Below, piece by piece: positions 24,028 through 37,060 of a stretch of 64,000 nucleotides of DNA. Source of the DNA: Stercorarius parasiticus (Eukaryota > Chordata > Aves > Charadriiformes > Stercorariidae); NCBI GenBank assembly GCA_013396915.1, contig VWZL01004349.1:186001-250000 (forward strand), read 5' to 3'. Made by a program: the position numbers and the translations under genes. Each line of letters begins with the position of its first letter. Position 1 is the stretch's first letter. The notes under the pieces were generated by a model. It did not search any database, was not told the DNA's origin, and worked only from the letters and a program-made list of their open reading frames with translations.

Positions 24028-26935
24028 GTCTAATGTCCTGTTTCCAGCTGTAGTTGGAGAGAGGTACAAAGTTCTGCAGGAGATCCTGCCCACCGTAGTG
24101 ATCTCCACTCAATTCCAAGAGCCACGAAAAATTAAGCTTTGTATTCTCCTTCATATAAAGTAGTTTAACATTAAGTAGTCACGCATTCTCTGTAAATATC
24201 AAATATGATTTTGAATCCTAGCCTCACTGGCCTTGTCTTCACCTTCAGAAAAGGCCAGATTCTTTATGCCTATACTTACAGCTACTTCACTGAAAGCTAA
24301 TGGAAGCAGATAGTTTAGCTTCCTAGCAGCGCCTAATTTCCTTAACTGCAACTTTAAATTTATGGTATTCCAGCCAATTTACTGACTCTTTTCCAAACTC
24401 TTAAGTTTCATCAAGGAAAAAAATGTTCAGTTTGTTTTGTACCTTTGGCTATTTATAATCATTTCAGCCATCTTTATTTATAACAGCCTGCAGTAATTTA
24501 TGCCACTGCCAATTATGTTCACTAGAGATACATTTAGCTAGAGTAACCTCATATGACTTCCAGCTAAATCATATCAGTTTACTTTTTGCCTTCCAGTTCT
24601 CTTTTTAGTCACAGGTATGTAAGCCTTACTGTGTTGGGGTTTTTTAGATTTATTTCCTGTATGCAAGGATTTTTTATTTTACTTTTTTTTTTTAGCTGCT
24701 CTACAATAACTCCCTATGTAGTTATTTGCATTGCACATTTCTTGAAGGATAGTTTGCTCCATTTCGGAAGGAGATTAAGCTATCTCACATAGTCTGAAAA
24801 AGAACAAAGCGTACACACAAGGAGATACTGATGACTAATTAGTGCCTCATGAATTTATTACATTTTAAATTTCCTACGATAACTCACACTGCAACAACAA
24901 TGGTCTGGTAAACTACGATCAAAATAAAGAGGTTATAAAAGAGGAAAATATTTCCATTACTCCACCAGCATATTTGCTAGTGTTGTGTACAGTCTGAGCA
25001 GAATTCTTTTATGTAATGTTTGAATTCCTCATCACACTTATTTCCTCCTATATATTTGAGATGTTTGTCTTAATTCTGAATATATCCCATTTCCTACCCT
25101 TGCATCTCAGACTATAGCTGTTTGAAGGTCGATAGGTAAAATTACACGATCCTGTTCTCTCTCTCTGCTACTTCTTCCTTGCCCAGTCTTCCAAACAACG
25201 ACATTTTAGGATTACAAAAGGCCCTTTTCTTTCCTATCTTCTCAGCAATAAACACAATTACTTAAATATTTTATAAGAAGCACGAATTCCTGCAGCATTT
25301 AAGTAGAAAGTTCTGCAAATGGACCTCTGCACATATGCTTTTGCATCTCCTGACGCGTGCAAGAAAACCATTTTCTTGGATTTTTGACAACTTCCATTAT
25401 GACCTTCTTCCTTTATGATGGCTGATGCATAGTTTAACAGTCTCTGCATACACCATGCTCCTGCCTACACTTAGGAGCTGAGCCTTTGTTTTGTTTGGAA
25501 TCATGAAAGGCTTCCGACATCCTTTGGATCTTCATCATGGTACTAGATTGTATCTAATGTAGTTCTACTTAGAAGAAATAATATTTACCAAAATCACCTA
25601 GAGCCAGATTCCATCATGCTATTCACATTAATTAATTCCTTACTCTACCAGCAGTTCCCAAGATATTTCCAACTCAATATAAGAGTGACAGCATATGGTT
25701 CTATATAAAACAGGTATGTCTTCTATTTTGAAAAAATAATCACAAATTAGTTGGATGTTCTTAATCAGTGACCCTTAGACACACACAAAAATACACACTT
25801 CTTGCTCAAGAAGCTTCAACAGATATTTCTGGATGCTACCAGTGTGGTGAACTTGACCATTTATGATCTGAAAGCTTTGACTCCGCTCTTCCTCCCACAC
25901 TTCACCTAACTCTAGAAAGTCTGTGGCACAAAAAAACAGGTCCAAAATCATGGCTGCACCCTTCTATCAGTTTCTTTACTTGATGCCTCCAGAAAGAGCA
26001 GAAATATCTTTGCAGCCACTCACTGAGACAGTGTGTGATACAAAGTCCATTCACAGCATAAATACGCAAGGGGATTTTAGGTAAATAATATGCAAGTGTG
26101 AAAAATTATTTGGTAATGTTTTTTCTCCTTACTTCATTAATCTAAAATGAATGATACCACCTGCTCCCTAATAAAAGGAGTTGGTTACTTCTGACAGCTT
26201 AGCTCCATGCTTGATGCAGATACCCACAGCTTTGTTGATAGGCCACACCAACTACAAATGATTTGAATCTTCAGTCTCAAATATTTCATCATGTATCCTC
26301 ATCAATCTCCAATGGCTGTACCAGGCGCATTGTGCATTACCTATGCATTAGCTGGAGAGGTATATGCAATGCAGTGCAATTGCACACTCTTCACTTTTAT
26401 GAGAAATATGTGCAGACAGTGTCTTTATTCTTGAATAAAAAAGAAAAAAAACCCAAAACAATTAAAAAAGGTTAGATAAATACGCAGATGTACTGTAGGT
26501 CAGCATAGGTCCCCACAGTTCCTTTGTAGGATGGAAAAGAACACAAACATGGAAATGAGGAAGGGGGGAAACTGGGAATGAGGAGAGTGAAGAAAAGAGG
26601 GAAAGAGACAGATTTTTCTTCTTCCTTCAAACACTGTGGCAGAATATTCATTTCAAAATAACTATATGGCACCATTCTGAACAATATACGGGGTTAAAAG
26701 TGGAGTACGGCTCTGTTTAAACATGGCCTTTTCCTGGAGGAAATGAAAGTGTAGCTGACCAACACATAAAAGTAAGAACTTTGGGTTTGCTCTTCATCGG
26801 CACATGGATCTAGTGCTGCTTGCTAAAAACACCTTCCCTCCTCAGTGTTACAGAGTAGCCATTTTGAATGTGACACTATTAAGCTTGCTGCAGAGACCAA
26901 GCAAAGTGCTTGGAGAAGAGTCCATCCCATTAGCA

Positions 26936-26969
<34 letters not shown>

Positions 26970-29900
26970 CCACAAAACTTCCTGAAAATGAAAAAGAATA
27001 CCTTTTCTTGGATATATTTGCAGATAAAATGAAAACCTTGATTTTCACACTGGATCAATGAGTTAAAAATATTCCACGCTTTAAAAAAATTCAAAGTTGT
27101 AGTAAAAATAAATATTTTAAAATAAATTTCTAATCCTGACAGTAACATTCCCAGTAACGGGAACAACATAGCTCCACATAGTGGAACACAATATAAACTT
27201 GCAACTGATACTTAATTCGTTATAGAGGTTTGGTTTTGTTTTTTTTTTAAGGGAACTTTCAGTATGTTCCCTTTTAACTTGGATAGACGAAAGTTGTTAA
27301 TTCTTTTCCTAAAGGCCAAAATATTTTTGGGCCAGTAAGGGAAAGAAATGAATAATCCTCCTGACAGTACTTTAACCTGATCTCACACACACCCATGTTG
27401 CTCAAGCATTGGAAGGACAAGAAGACGGGACAGGCAGTATGATGGGTGATGTACAGCTCGGTCCAACGTACAAACAAGGAAGGAGATGACTTACTTTGTT
27501 TTCTAATATTGAAATCAGCTTTTTCCTGATAGTCTGCAATCCAAAGTAAATACTCTCATCAAACTAGAATTTAGGGTCTATAATTAATACGAAACTATGT
27601 TTCTGAAGACTAGATGCTTATGAAAAAATGATGGAACATTTTTGCTGATTTTTCTAATTTTTTTTTAACATCCTACCAAAGAGTTATGAGATGACATAGA
27701 ATTTCAAGCAAATGAAGAAAAGTTCTAGGAAATGCATACGCCAAACACTCCTGGGTTGACAGGGCTAATTACTGATAAATAGTAGTGTTATTTTAATTAT
27801 ACTCATATTTTTAAGGGAATTCATACACCTTAAAAACTGGCATAACTTCTTTCATTGCACAGCTTCACCTGGGAAATAGGAATGCAGAGTTTTCCTCTTT
27901 TAACTTGTGATCTCAGCAGCTGTTTCCTGAGTAGCTATTAATATGATGGAATATTTTTGCTTCAGCAGATCCCTTTCATTGTCCTCACCAGCCGTTTTTG
28001 ATTTTCTGGTTGACAAGATTACACAAATGTGCTTATGCATTACAAACAAGAGTACTTGCTTTTAGTACAGAATAGCACAGAAGAGCATGATAAGGCATAA
28101 AGAAAAGTTGAGGAGATCTTATTGGAACAGAAATAGAAAAAGGCGCTGTATCTCCAATTGATCCTGTAGTGGAATGGTCTGCCAGGCGAAGTTTCTTCAG
28201 CAGAGACTGTGGTCAGTCAAAGATGCAATCAGATGTCCTCCTTAGATGGATAATACCATATTTGATGGAAGCTTCAATGTGCTGAAACACCATATCTCTT
28301 TTCAAACATCTCAGGAGCATTTACACTGGCCAATATGGGGAATGCAGCTGTGGTGCAACATCTTGTGAAATCTAAAGCGAGAAGATGGGAAACTTGTAAG
28401 TTGGTTCAGAACTGTCTTCAACAGTGTCGGCACATTTTTGCTGATTGGCATGCCAGAAAAGGAATGCCCTTTTTAACTGTTGGCTTCTGGAGAAGAATTA
28501 CATGTCTGTTCTTATGTTTACAAAGGTGTATAAAAGGTTTATATGTTCATTTTTTTTCCACTTATGACCTGAGCTGACCTCATCCAATGGGGTTTTAGCC
28601 CATGTTAGCATAGCACTGAGTTCAAGGTAATATACTTTGCTTTTCCATAAGGGTTAAATGCACAGGTACAGGCATATATCAACATGTTCCAGCTCCTGGT
28701 ACAGAGGGAGCAATTGTAGGAAGATAGTTGTCTGCATTCCTCTACAGAGGCATTTGCTAAGTAATCCACATTTAGGATAAAGTGAAGACAAAGGAGAAAA
28801 AGAACAGTCTTGTGGCTAAGCAGATGGATGGAAATCTTAACATTTGCCATCAGATCTGAGTTGGTTAACAAGTCATTTGTGAAGCTGTAAGGACAGTGTC
28901 CTCTCTATTGGTTTCCTGATCAGTTGATTTCTTATAAGCTTAATTAATATTTTCCCCATGTTTTTTATGTCCATGAGTGTGAAATATTGAAGGTTATTTT
29001 GCAAGATATGGGACAAATTTGTCTAATGGAGGTAAAATCTTACTGTTGCTACTGGTTGCATAAACCTGCTGTGAAGATTTTAGAAAGATCTTTCTTTTGC
29101 TGTTTTATGACTGATAGTTCATGGAAGAAGGATTTTTTCTGTATTGTCCTGCATTTAACAAGCTACTTCTGTCCAGAGCAGGAAAGTTAAAGAAGTTCAA
29201 ACTAAATCCAAAATTCTCACTTTTTACTTAACTTCCCAACCTTCACTGCTGAATCTCTTTTCAGTCTATGCATAAAAATAATGAAAGTATCATCATATAT
29301 GTTAGTGGGTTTTCTCTTTAAAATAATTTGAGTAGTAAAAAAAAAAAAAATGAGGAATGATAACACATGCCTCTCTGGATCCTGAAGTATCTGAGCAAGC
29401 AACAGCTACTGTCCCTCTACTATTGGATGGGATGGAGTGTAAAAGGAACAGGAAATATGGATGTGGTCTTTTTAATTATACTTCTTACCTGCTCCTAGTA
29501 CATCATGATTCTGGTGTTTTGTTAACTTTTTTACATTCGCAACACAGACCTTTCAGAAAAAGGAGTAAAACTGGTGATTTTGCTTCTAAGATTCATTAAT
29601 TCTCTAGTATAGCTACACTTTTCCAGGTGCAGTGCCTAACATAAGGCTGTAGTTTGGTCCGATATGCCATTGTCTGCTCCAAAGTTTTGTGGATATTTTT
29701 AATTTTATTCCTGAGTATACTTCGGCTATGTGTCTTACTTGGCATGTGAATAGACTAACAAAAAATGCAGAAGACTCTGCATGGATTCACAAGAGAAAAT
29801 CTTGGATAGAATCCTCTAGGCAATATTGCCAAAGTCAAAAGAAGACACACAGCAATGAAGTAATTAATTCCTTCTCTTGCCATGGATCAGAAATTAAACA

Positions 29901-31844
29901 GAAATGGATAAAAGCATTAGCTAGTAATGTAGAATTGTTTCATTTTGCATTTTTTACAACATTTGGCAACTACAGATAATGCATTCTTGTGAAATTCAGC
30001 GCATGCTTTTACAATTAATTGAACCTGTGGGGCTTTTTTTTTTTAATCAAATACTAAAGAGAGAGCACATAGGAAAAAAGTTGCTCCACGTTTTTCTTCT
30101 AAACATAAAGCAAGCCACATCTTACAAAGTCTTACATGCGTCCGCAGTTTGATGACTTCAATATACACCTTCTCATAAATGGTGGAACTCACATAGAAGG
30201 TGTTGTTAAAGGTATAAATATCTCTTCAAGGTTTAAAGCCTCCTAGAACTTGTTTAATTTTTCCTGATCCTATAATCAGTAAGTATCCTCCACTCTATTT
30301 TCATATGTTTAGTGATTAAGCAGTTTTGATGCTGAAAACTTTAGTAGTGCTGTTTCACGGGAGACAGCGTGTAAATCTTCTGACATGAAATTGCAAAACG
30401 CAGTTTTTATGAACTAAGGCATTTCAGGTCACTGGTTTAAGTTTACCCCAGAAAACCTTCAACACACTATGAGTCCATAATCTGTATATCCACCATCCTA
30501 CAAGATCCAAAATAACTCAAGAGTCAAACCTGTATGGGCCTGGGGTCATGATTAAAAACTAATAAAGTAAGTCTGGCAAATACTTCCACATCTTGAGGTA
30601 CAGAGTTTTTAAAAAATCAACAGCCTATGGCGATAACTGGGTTTTATATGAGAGTGGGTTTTCTCTTGGTGCTTATTTGTCTGCATACAGCAACAGTAAT
30701 ACTAACCTGAGAATGTAAGTAAAGAGATGAGAGAAGAAATCAGTAAAATGTTATTTTCACTGTTATTGATTTTTTACTTGACATGAGATTTGGCTGTTAT
30801 TTTGGGCTTTGTGTCCTGCAGTTGGAGGTGATAAATGGACAGTGTTATCAGGTTTTCTGCTGAGAAATTACAAATATAATTTTCTACCTAAATATTTCCT
30901 CCTTTCCACTAGCTCTTGACTCTCCTACACCACTGGTAGACATTATTGAAATCAAGGAAACATAGGAAGAAAGATATTATCTAGCCTAGTTTAAGGTATG
31001 ATAACTTACTACAAGCCACTTAATTTTTTAAAACAGGAGTAAATCCATGTGAATAGTATAAATTAATTTATTTTTCTGTGGCATTAGCTTATTGGGTTAA
31101 CTGCTTAAATATTTTAAACTTTTCTTGAGAAAGCATTTTTTTTATATATATATCATAGTGCATGTGTGAAAACATAGTCTACATCTCCAAAGGTCAGGTA
31201 TTTATTAAAAAAAAAAGAAAAAGAAAAAAAAGGTTTTCCTTAGCCCTTTCATATTCAAAAAAGTTTTATTGTTGTCTTCCATGAATTGAGGCATGCTACA
31301 ATTTGAACAGAAGCAGCTGTATACCGACCCTCATGTCTTCTTTCAGTAGTGAACATTTGGGAATTTGAATACCTGTTTTTGCTCTACAGTATCTTTCCTC
31401 TCATCAGTTTATTTAAAGTCACTGTTTCTCTACTGCTTCATTCCATCACCTCTTTCGAATTCTGTTACCCGGTCACTTTCTTTCTTTCTTTGTGTCGTCT
31501 TTCTGGCAATTCTCATCCCACTTAGAAACTGCTGCCTCTGCTGTTTTCTTCATTTGTTTTTGGTAAAAAAGATTTCATTTTGATAACAAGATATTTTCCA
31601 GATCATAGTGGGTATATTAAACCTGTGCTTTAAAGTAAAATTTGCTGAGTTCTAGCTCTTATATTAAAAGTGAGTTATGCCAAGCCACTTAATGTATTAG
31701 GAAAAAAATAAAATAAAAAATTTGAAAAAAAATCCACCTTGATAGATTCTTACATTGGTTATAATACCAGGTCCTCAATTTTTCTCACAATGATTAAAAT
31801 ATTCATGCTGTTCCATGAATAGCAGGTACATCGGTTTTTTGCCT
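24028..31844. other. AT-rich unique DNA, no recognised gene
   Basis: I find no recognisable gene, structural RNA or clear interspersed repeat across this block. Open frames are below 100 codons and look random. A (CAAAAA)n tract at 26935-26969 is listed separately. Homopolymer runs include 14 As at 29337-29350 and an A-rich run with single Gs at 31207-31231. A stretch near 28140-28250 has a faint CR1 flavour, too weak to call. Confidence 0.55.
26935..26969. repeat. (CAAAAA)n low-complexity tract
   Basis: Units of four to six As separated by single Cs. It is similar in type to the (CAAAA)n tract at 23311. The lysine- and asparagine-rich frame across it is an artefact of composition. Confidence 0.9.
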
Positions 31845-31890
31845 TAGTCGTTGGGAAACTAAGCTACAACAGCTTGTCCAGGGTCAGCAA
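31845..31890 (+). repeat. possible MIR/L2-like 3' fragment
   Basis: The phrase GTTGGGAAACTAAGCTACAA, followed by CAGCTTGTCCAGGGTCAGCA, resembles the conserved 3' portion shared by MIR-type CORE-SINEs and L2 LINEs (G-G-G-A-A-A-C-T-G-A-G-G-C then C-T-T-G-C-C-C-A-A-G-G-T-C-A). Only about 45 bases match, so the assignment is tentative. Confidence 0.35.
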
Positions 31891-33244
31891 GAAATTGTAC
31901 AAAAATCTATTAACTGCAGGTGTGGCAGGGTGGAGGCTTGTTAAATTGTATTTAGTGGAAAAAAAAACCAATGTTTTTTAAGCTTTCTTTTTCCCAGAGC
32001 AATTAAGATAAGGATCCTTTTTACTTCACTGTGTTTCTTGTAACATGTAGTTGCTTATGACTGCCTTATGGTTCCTTCACCACTGAAATGATATGAAAGC
32101 TCTCCAGAGCATTATGGAAGCTGATGTGAACAGGAGTTATTAACAGACCTAGCCTTTGGGAAAAGTCTGTCTTATCAAGCCGTGAAGTTTGAGTTTATTC
32201 TGACCACTCTGTGTCCACAGGCTCATGAAGGGTTGCTGACCTCCTGTCAGGTTTTCCTCTGAACTGTCAGCTTCCAAAAAGCTGTGCTTGTGTCCCAATG
32301 CAAGCAGAGTTTATCAGGTTTTCTTTGGTTTCTCTCTGTAACAGAAACAATGAATAAATCATGCCTCTGAGTGTTCAGGACCTTTTAGAAAGTAAACTTT
32401 CTAGGGGGAATTTATTTGAGCTGCTAGGTGCCAAATGGCCACATGGAAAGCATTAGTATGTTGTTTATAATAATTAAAGTACCTTGCAAATGAAGTCTTG
32501 TCTTTTTATGATGAACACTACACATTCTGATAAAAAATTGGGGTTGTTAGTTTTACGGTGTTCTCTAATGTAACTGAGTGGGATGATGAACTCCTTCCTC
32601 ACAAATACAATGGACTTTACACTAATGTAATAATCTCCTCGCATTAGTCTGTAATGGACAGGAGTTTCAAGGATTGAGTTGCCCCACAGGACCACTTAAG
32701 ACCACTCCTGAAACCTGCTCCTAGGAACTTTCCACAGTAGCAATCTCCGAGGTGCCTGGGGAAACCTTGCTGTGGTTGGCTGCCACGTGCACAGTTCTCC
32801 TGGTTTGAGGATAATAGTGCCTGCACAGCTAAAGCTCTAGGGCAGCCTTATAGCGCTCACACCAATCTCTGCTTGGTGTGCAGCCTCACTGTTGTTCCTG
32901 GCAACGGTCAAAACCCATTACTGTAGCTCAGTAAGAAAACATCATTATCCATTTCTTTTGCACTAGCATATAAGGACAGTCATGCACCTCAGCAGCCAAG
33001 GATAACCCATTAGAGATGCATCAGTGCATTGGACCAGGGAAACTGAAGGTGTTATCTAAAACAGCATCACAAAAAGCAACACATGAATGCAAGCTTTTGA
33101 AACAAAAAACAGCGAGCAATATTTTTCATACTGTTTTTAGCTCAGGACATGGCTAAGAAGATGACAACAGTGAGAGCACGTCCATTCGATTAACGGGAAA
33201 GCAGTTTGGAAGTAGAAATTGACAGATTTCTGCCCATTAAGCAG
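31891..33244. other. unique DNA, no recognised gene
   Basis: No gene or repeat is recognised. Open frames are at most 73 codons. The stretch 32690-32930 is somewhat richer in GC than its surroundings, without a CpG-island character. Confidence 0.55.
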
Positions 33245-33297
33245 AACAAATAATAACAATAACAATAATAACAATAATAACAATAATAACAATAATC
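33245..33297. repeat. AAC/AAT trinucleotide microsatellite
   Basis: The tract mixes AAC and AAT triplets, largely as alternating TAACAA units. On the minus strand it reads as polyleucine inside a 78-codon frame (33137-33373), which is an artefact. It is long enough to be polymorphic. Confidence 0.95.
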
Positions 33298-33695
33298 TCT
33301 GATGTATTTGGCAACTGATTTCTGCCTCTGAGCCAGGAGCAATACTATCAAATTTTATCGTGTACCACCACAAACACTTCAGTATGTGGAGTCGGAGTCT
33401 TGACTTCTAGTGTCATTGCTGGCCTGTTACTCCTCCTCAGCACGATGCCACTCTCTTGCTTATGGGAACACAACTGTTTCTGCAACAATATATCAGTCCA
33501 GATTTGGAGGATGACTAAGTGTTTTGGGGCAAGTGAGCAGTGATGATGGCTGTAGATCAATTAAAGATCAGTAAAGGATCAGTTAAGAAGCCTCTGCATC
33601 TTTTTTCAGGGATGATTGAAAGACTCAAGCTTTAGAGACTACTTTCATACATTCTATGGAAAATACCAAGACAAAGACGATTCCAAAAAGACAGG

Positions 33696-34417
33696 TGTGG
33701 TGGGTTAACCTTGGCTGGCTGCCACCCAGCCACTCTCTCACTCCTCTGCAGGAAAAAAGGAGAAAATAACATTAAAAGGTTGTTGGTCAAGATAAGAACA
33801 GGGAGATCACTCATTAATTGCCATTATGGGCAAAACTGACTCGACTTGGGGAAGATTAATTCAATTTATCGCAAATTAATAACAGAGTAAGCACAGGGTA
33901 ATGTGGAATTGGGGTTGCGGTCAGCTCCTAACACTTGTCTCTACTGTTCCTTCCTCCTCATGCTCTTCCCCTGCTCCAGCATGGATCCTTTCTATGGGGT
34001 ACAGTCCTTCAGGAATGGATTACTCCAGCATGGGTCCCCCATGGGTCACAGGTCCTGCCAGAAAAGCTGCTCCTGCACAGGCCCCCATGGGCCACAGGGT
34101 GCCTGCTTTGGTGCCTGGAGCACCTCTTCCTCCTCCTTCTTATCTGACCTTGGTGTCTGCAGGACTGTTTCTCTCACATTTTCTCATTAGTTTCTCACAG
34201 CAGCTGCACAGCATTTTTTTTTACCCTTTCTTAAATACGTTATCACAGAGGTGCCACCAGCATCACTGATAGGCTCAGCTTTGGACAGTGGTGGGTCTGT
34301 TTTGGAGCCGACTGGAACTGGCTGTGTCCAACATGGTGGCAGCTCCTGGTGTCTTCTCACAGAGGCCACCCCTGCAGCCTCAGCCCTACCAAAACCTCGT
34401 CACATAAACCCAATACA
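33696..34417 (-). mobile_element. solo LTR of an avian endogenous retrovirus
   Basis: Read on the minus strand, the element starts TGTATTGGGTTTATGTGACG and ends GGTTAACCCACCACA, giving the TG...CA ends of an LTR over 722 bases. The flanking 5-mers are ACAGG (33691-33695) and ACAGC (34418-34422), a 5-bp target duplication with one mismatch. A 5-bp duplication is usual for ERVL-type (class III) elements. A TATA-like TTTAAG lies at about 34230-34236 and a GATAAA at 33865-33870 sits where an AATAAA poly(A) signal is expected. No retroviral coding sequence lies on either side, so recombination between two LTRs probably removed the provirus. Small open frames inside (33901-34269 and others) are not genes. 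Family assignment is by recall. Confidence 0.7.
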
Positions 34418-36590
34418 ACAGCACATTCCTAAGTTCAGGGTCTAATCCAAAGGGAAATATATACCTTATGCAATGATCAAGAGTGTTCAACAATTAAGTT
34501 TTAAATAGCTTCAAGGCTGCAGATAGACATACCTGCAGACAGACTTGTAAAAGCAGCATATCAACAAAAAACACACCGTACAATAACATGAACTGTCTTG
34601 CCAGGTAGCTTAGACATAGAAAGGGAAATATAGGAAAATAATAGTAAATTAAAAGAAATTTAAATAACATTACTTTGAGAACCCACTCAGAGTATTTGTT
34701 GAGGTCTCACTGAAACCAGTTATGAGATTTCAATGAACCTGCCCAGAACAAGCATTTGGGTCTCCTAATTTGCTTCAGGCAAGGATGTGAGGCAAGGAAC
34801 ATGCTAAAATCACTCTGCAGAGTATGATTGAGTTTCACATTGGCCACGACAGGCAGAATTGCTAAATAGATCTCATCTTATGGGCATGGGAAGTACTGTG
34901 TGAAACTAGAACTCTTAAATTATGGTTTAGAACATTTTCTTAGGCTAAATCTTTGGGGCCAATAAGCGTAATAGTGGAGTTTTGTTTGAAGGCATACAGT
35001 GCACTGCCTTTGTGACATTTATCTTTTTATTGATGTTAAAGATAGGTTTTAGTCAGCTCTAGGCTACATCTCCAACAATATTTGGTAAGTTCTGGGCAAT
35101 GATTTCAACTAAATATCATTGTAATTAAAAACAAGAAACAGCCTGACAGAACAGAAAGTCTTTTTGTACTGTTCTTGGTTTGCTCTACCCAATTCATCAT
35201 CCCTATGATGATCAATGTAATCAAGGGAGGAAAAAAAAGGCAGCTTGTACTTGACACCTGACTGGAATAACCAAGAGTTTGGGAAGAAAGTTCTTGACTT
35301 GTTTCACCTCCAAATTTGGTGCCTTCTGAGTGATGTGTTCCCAAACACAAAGCCTGACAGTTGGGAATGTTTATCTTGAAAACTACAATCTTAATTTCTG
35401 GTTTTACTTGTAAATAGTTGATGCCCTTTAATGGTCTGACAGCCTTCTATAAGAAGTTCATTAATTAAACATAACATTGTATTAGCCCATGTATAAAGAC
35501 TGATGGAATTAAAATAATGTAAATAATTTATATTTTCTTCAGAAAGTGTCCTGTAGTATTTCATTAGAGGCAGTGAAGCAATTTATAACTGGCAGGACTT
35601 TCAATTTATGAGCCAAGATAACTTGGAGAGATGGAAAGAATGAACAGAAATGTTTGTTTCTCTGTAAGAAATTCATAGGAAATATAAGTAGAGTACAAAG
35701 CTAGCAAATAAATTATCCATTTAGAAAACGTGCCAACTGTCAATGCAAGAAAATGCTTTAAACTGTGCTAAGTGAATTCAGCATACTGCTGCTCAAAACA
35801 TACTGCTCACCAAGATGGCTGGAACTGAGAAAAACTTAGGCCTTGCCATAACTGTATCTTTATCAGTTGTACCTGGAACAAAGGCAGCTAGTGTACAAAT
35901 CACAGCAGTAACTGACCTTTGACAGGAGGACATGAGGATGAGTGGTCCTTCTTTGTGGTCCATGTAAGGTCTGACCTCAATTAGGGCTCTAACAGATGAT
36001 GATATTTATCTATTGTTTATAAGCAAAATATGAAATAACAGGATTTTCTTAGCCACTTTATTATTTTCGTTGAAAAATAGTAACAACAGTGACATTTATA
36101 TATTTTCCCTCAAGTTAAACCCTCAGGGTTTAGCTCCTACATTTTGGAAGTAGGAAATAATGAGCATAAAATTCACACCTTCTTTAAAAATAAGTCTTTT
36201 AGCTACTCCCAAAACCAAGTTTCAAGTGTCCCAATCAAACATGCAATTGGTGTGCTAAGGCTGAGGACAACATGATACCTTCCTGTACACACTTTGATAT
36301 GGATGTATGCTTTAAGCTGCCATGCTAATGCTTTGCTTTACTATTTAGGTTAGGTGGTACATCCATTGAAGGAACAATATTACATGCATGTCCTTTTACA
36401 GCCCTGAACACTGTAAGTAATGAAATTAGAAATATTTCTTGGTATTCCTGTTATTAAACATAATGAATAAAATCACACAGGCAGCTTTAATTTAGACGTT
36501 TTCCCTATTTTGAGTATTTGAGTACTTCATTGTAGAAACACAGTGTTTCTTTTTTTCCCTTTATTTCCAGTTATCTTTTTTTTTTTTTTT
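34418..36590. other. AT-rich unique DNA ending in poly(T) at a gap
   Basis: No gene or classifiable repeat is seen. The last 16 bases before the gap (36575-36590) are a T run preceded by TTTATTTCCAGTTATC. That could be an old A-rich retroposon tail on the minus strand, or a low-complexity stretch that stopped the assembly. Confidence 0.55.
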
Positions 36591-37060
36591 NNNNNNNNNN
36601 NNNNNNNNNNNNNNNNNNNNNNNNNNNNNNNNNNNNNNNNNNNNNNNNNNNNNNNNNNNNNNNNNNNNNNNNNNNNNNNNNNNNNNNNNNNNNNNNNNNN
36701 NNNNNNNNNNNNNNNNNNNNNNNNNNNNNNNNNNNNNNNNNNNNNNNNNNNNNNNNNNNNNNNNNNNNNNNNNNNNNNNNNNNNNNNNNNNNNNNNNNNN
36801 NNNNNNNNNNNNNNNNNNNNNNNNNNNNNNNNNNNNNNNNNNNNNNNNNNNNNNNNNNNNNNNNNNNNNNNNNNNNNNNNNNNNNNNNNNNNNNNNNNNN
36901 NNNNNNNNNNNNNNNNNNNNNNNNNNNNNNNNNNNNNNNNNNNNNNNNNNNNNNNNNNNNNNNNNNNNNNNNNNNNNNNNNNNNNNNNNNNNNNNNNNNN
37001 NNNNNNNNNNNNNNNNNNNNNNNNNNNNNNNNNNNNNNNNNNNNNNNNNNNNNNNNNNNN
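36591..37060. other. assembly gap, 470 N
   Basis: The gap hides the 3' part of the minus-strand CR1 that begins directly at its right edge. Long open frames spanning it on both strands (36527-37268) are produced by the Ns and should be ignored. Confidence 0.97.

Noticed and set aside
33137..33373. Polyleucine-containing frame that could suggest a signal or membrane segment
   Set aside because: It is a translation of the AAC/AAT microsatellite.
33901..34269. 122-codon Pro/Ser-rich frame and overlapping frames
   Set aside because: They lie wholly inside the solo LTR, which is GC-richer than its surroundings. No retroviral protein motif is present.
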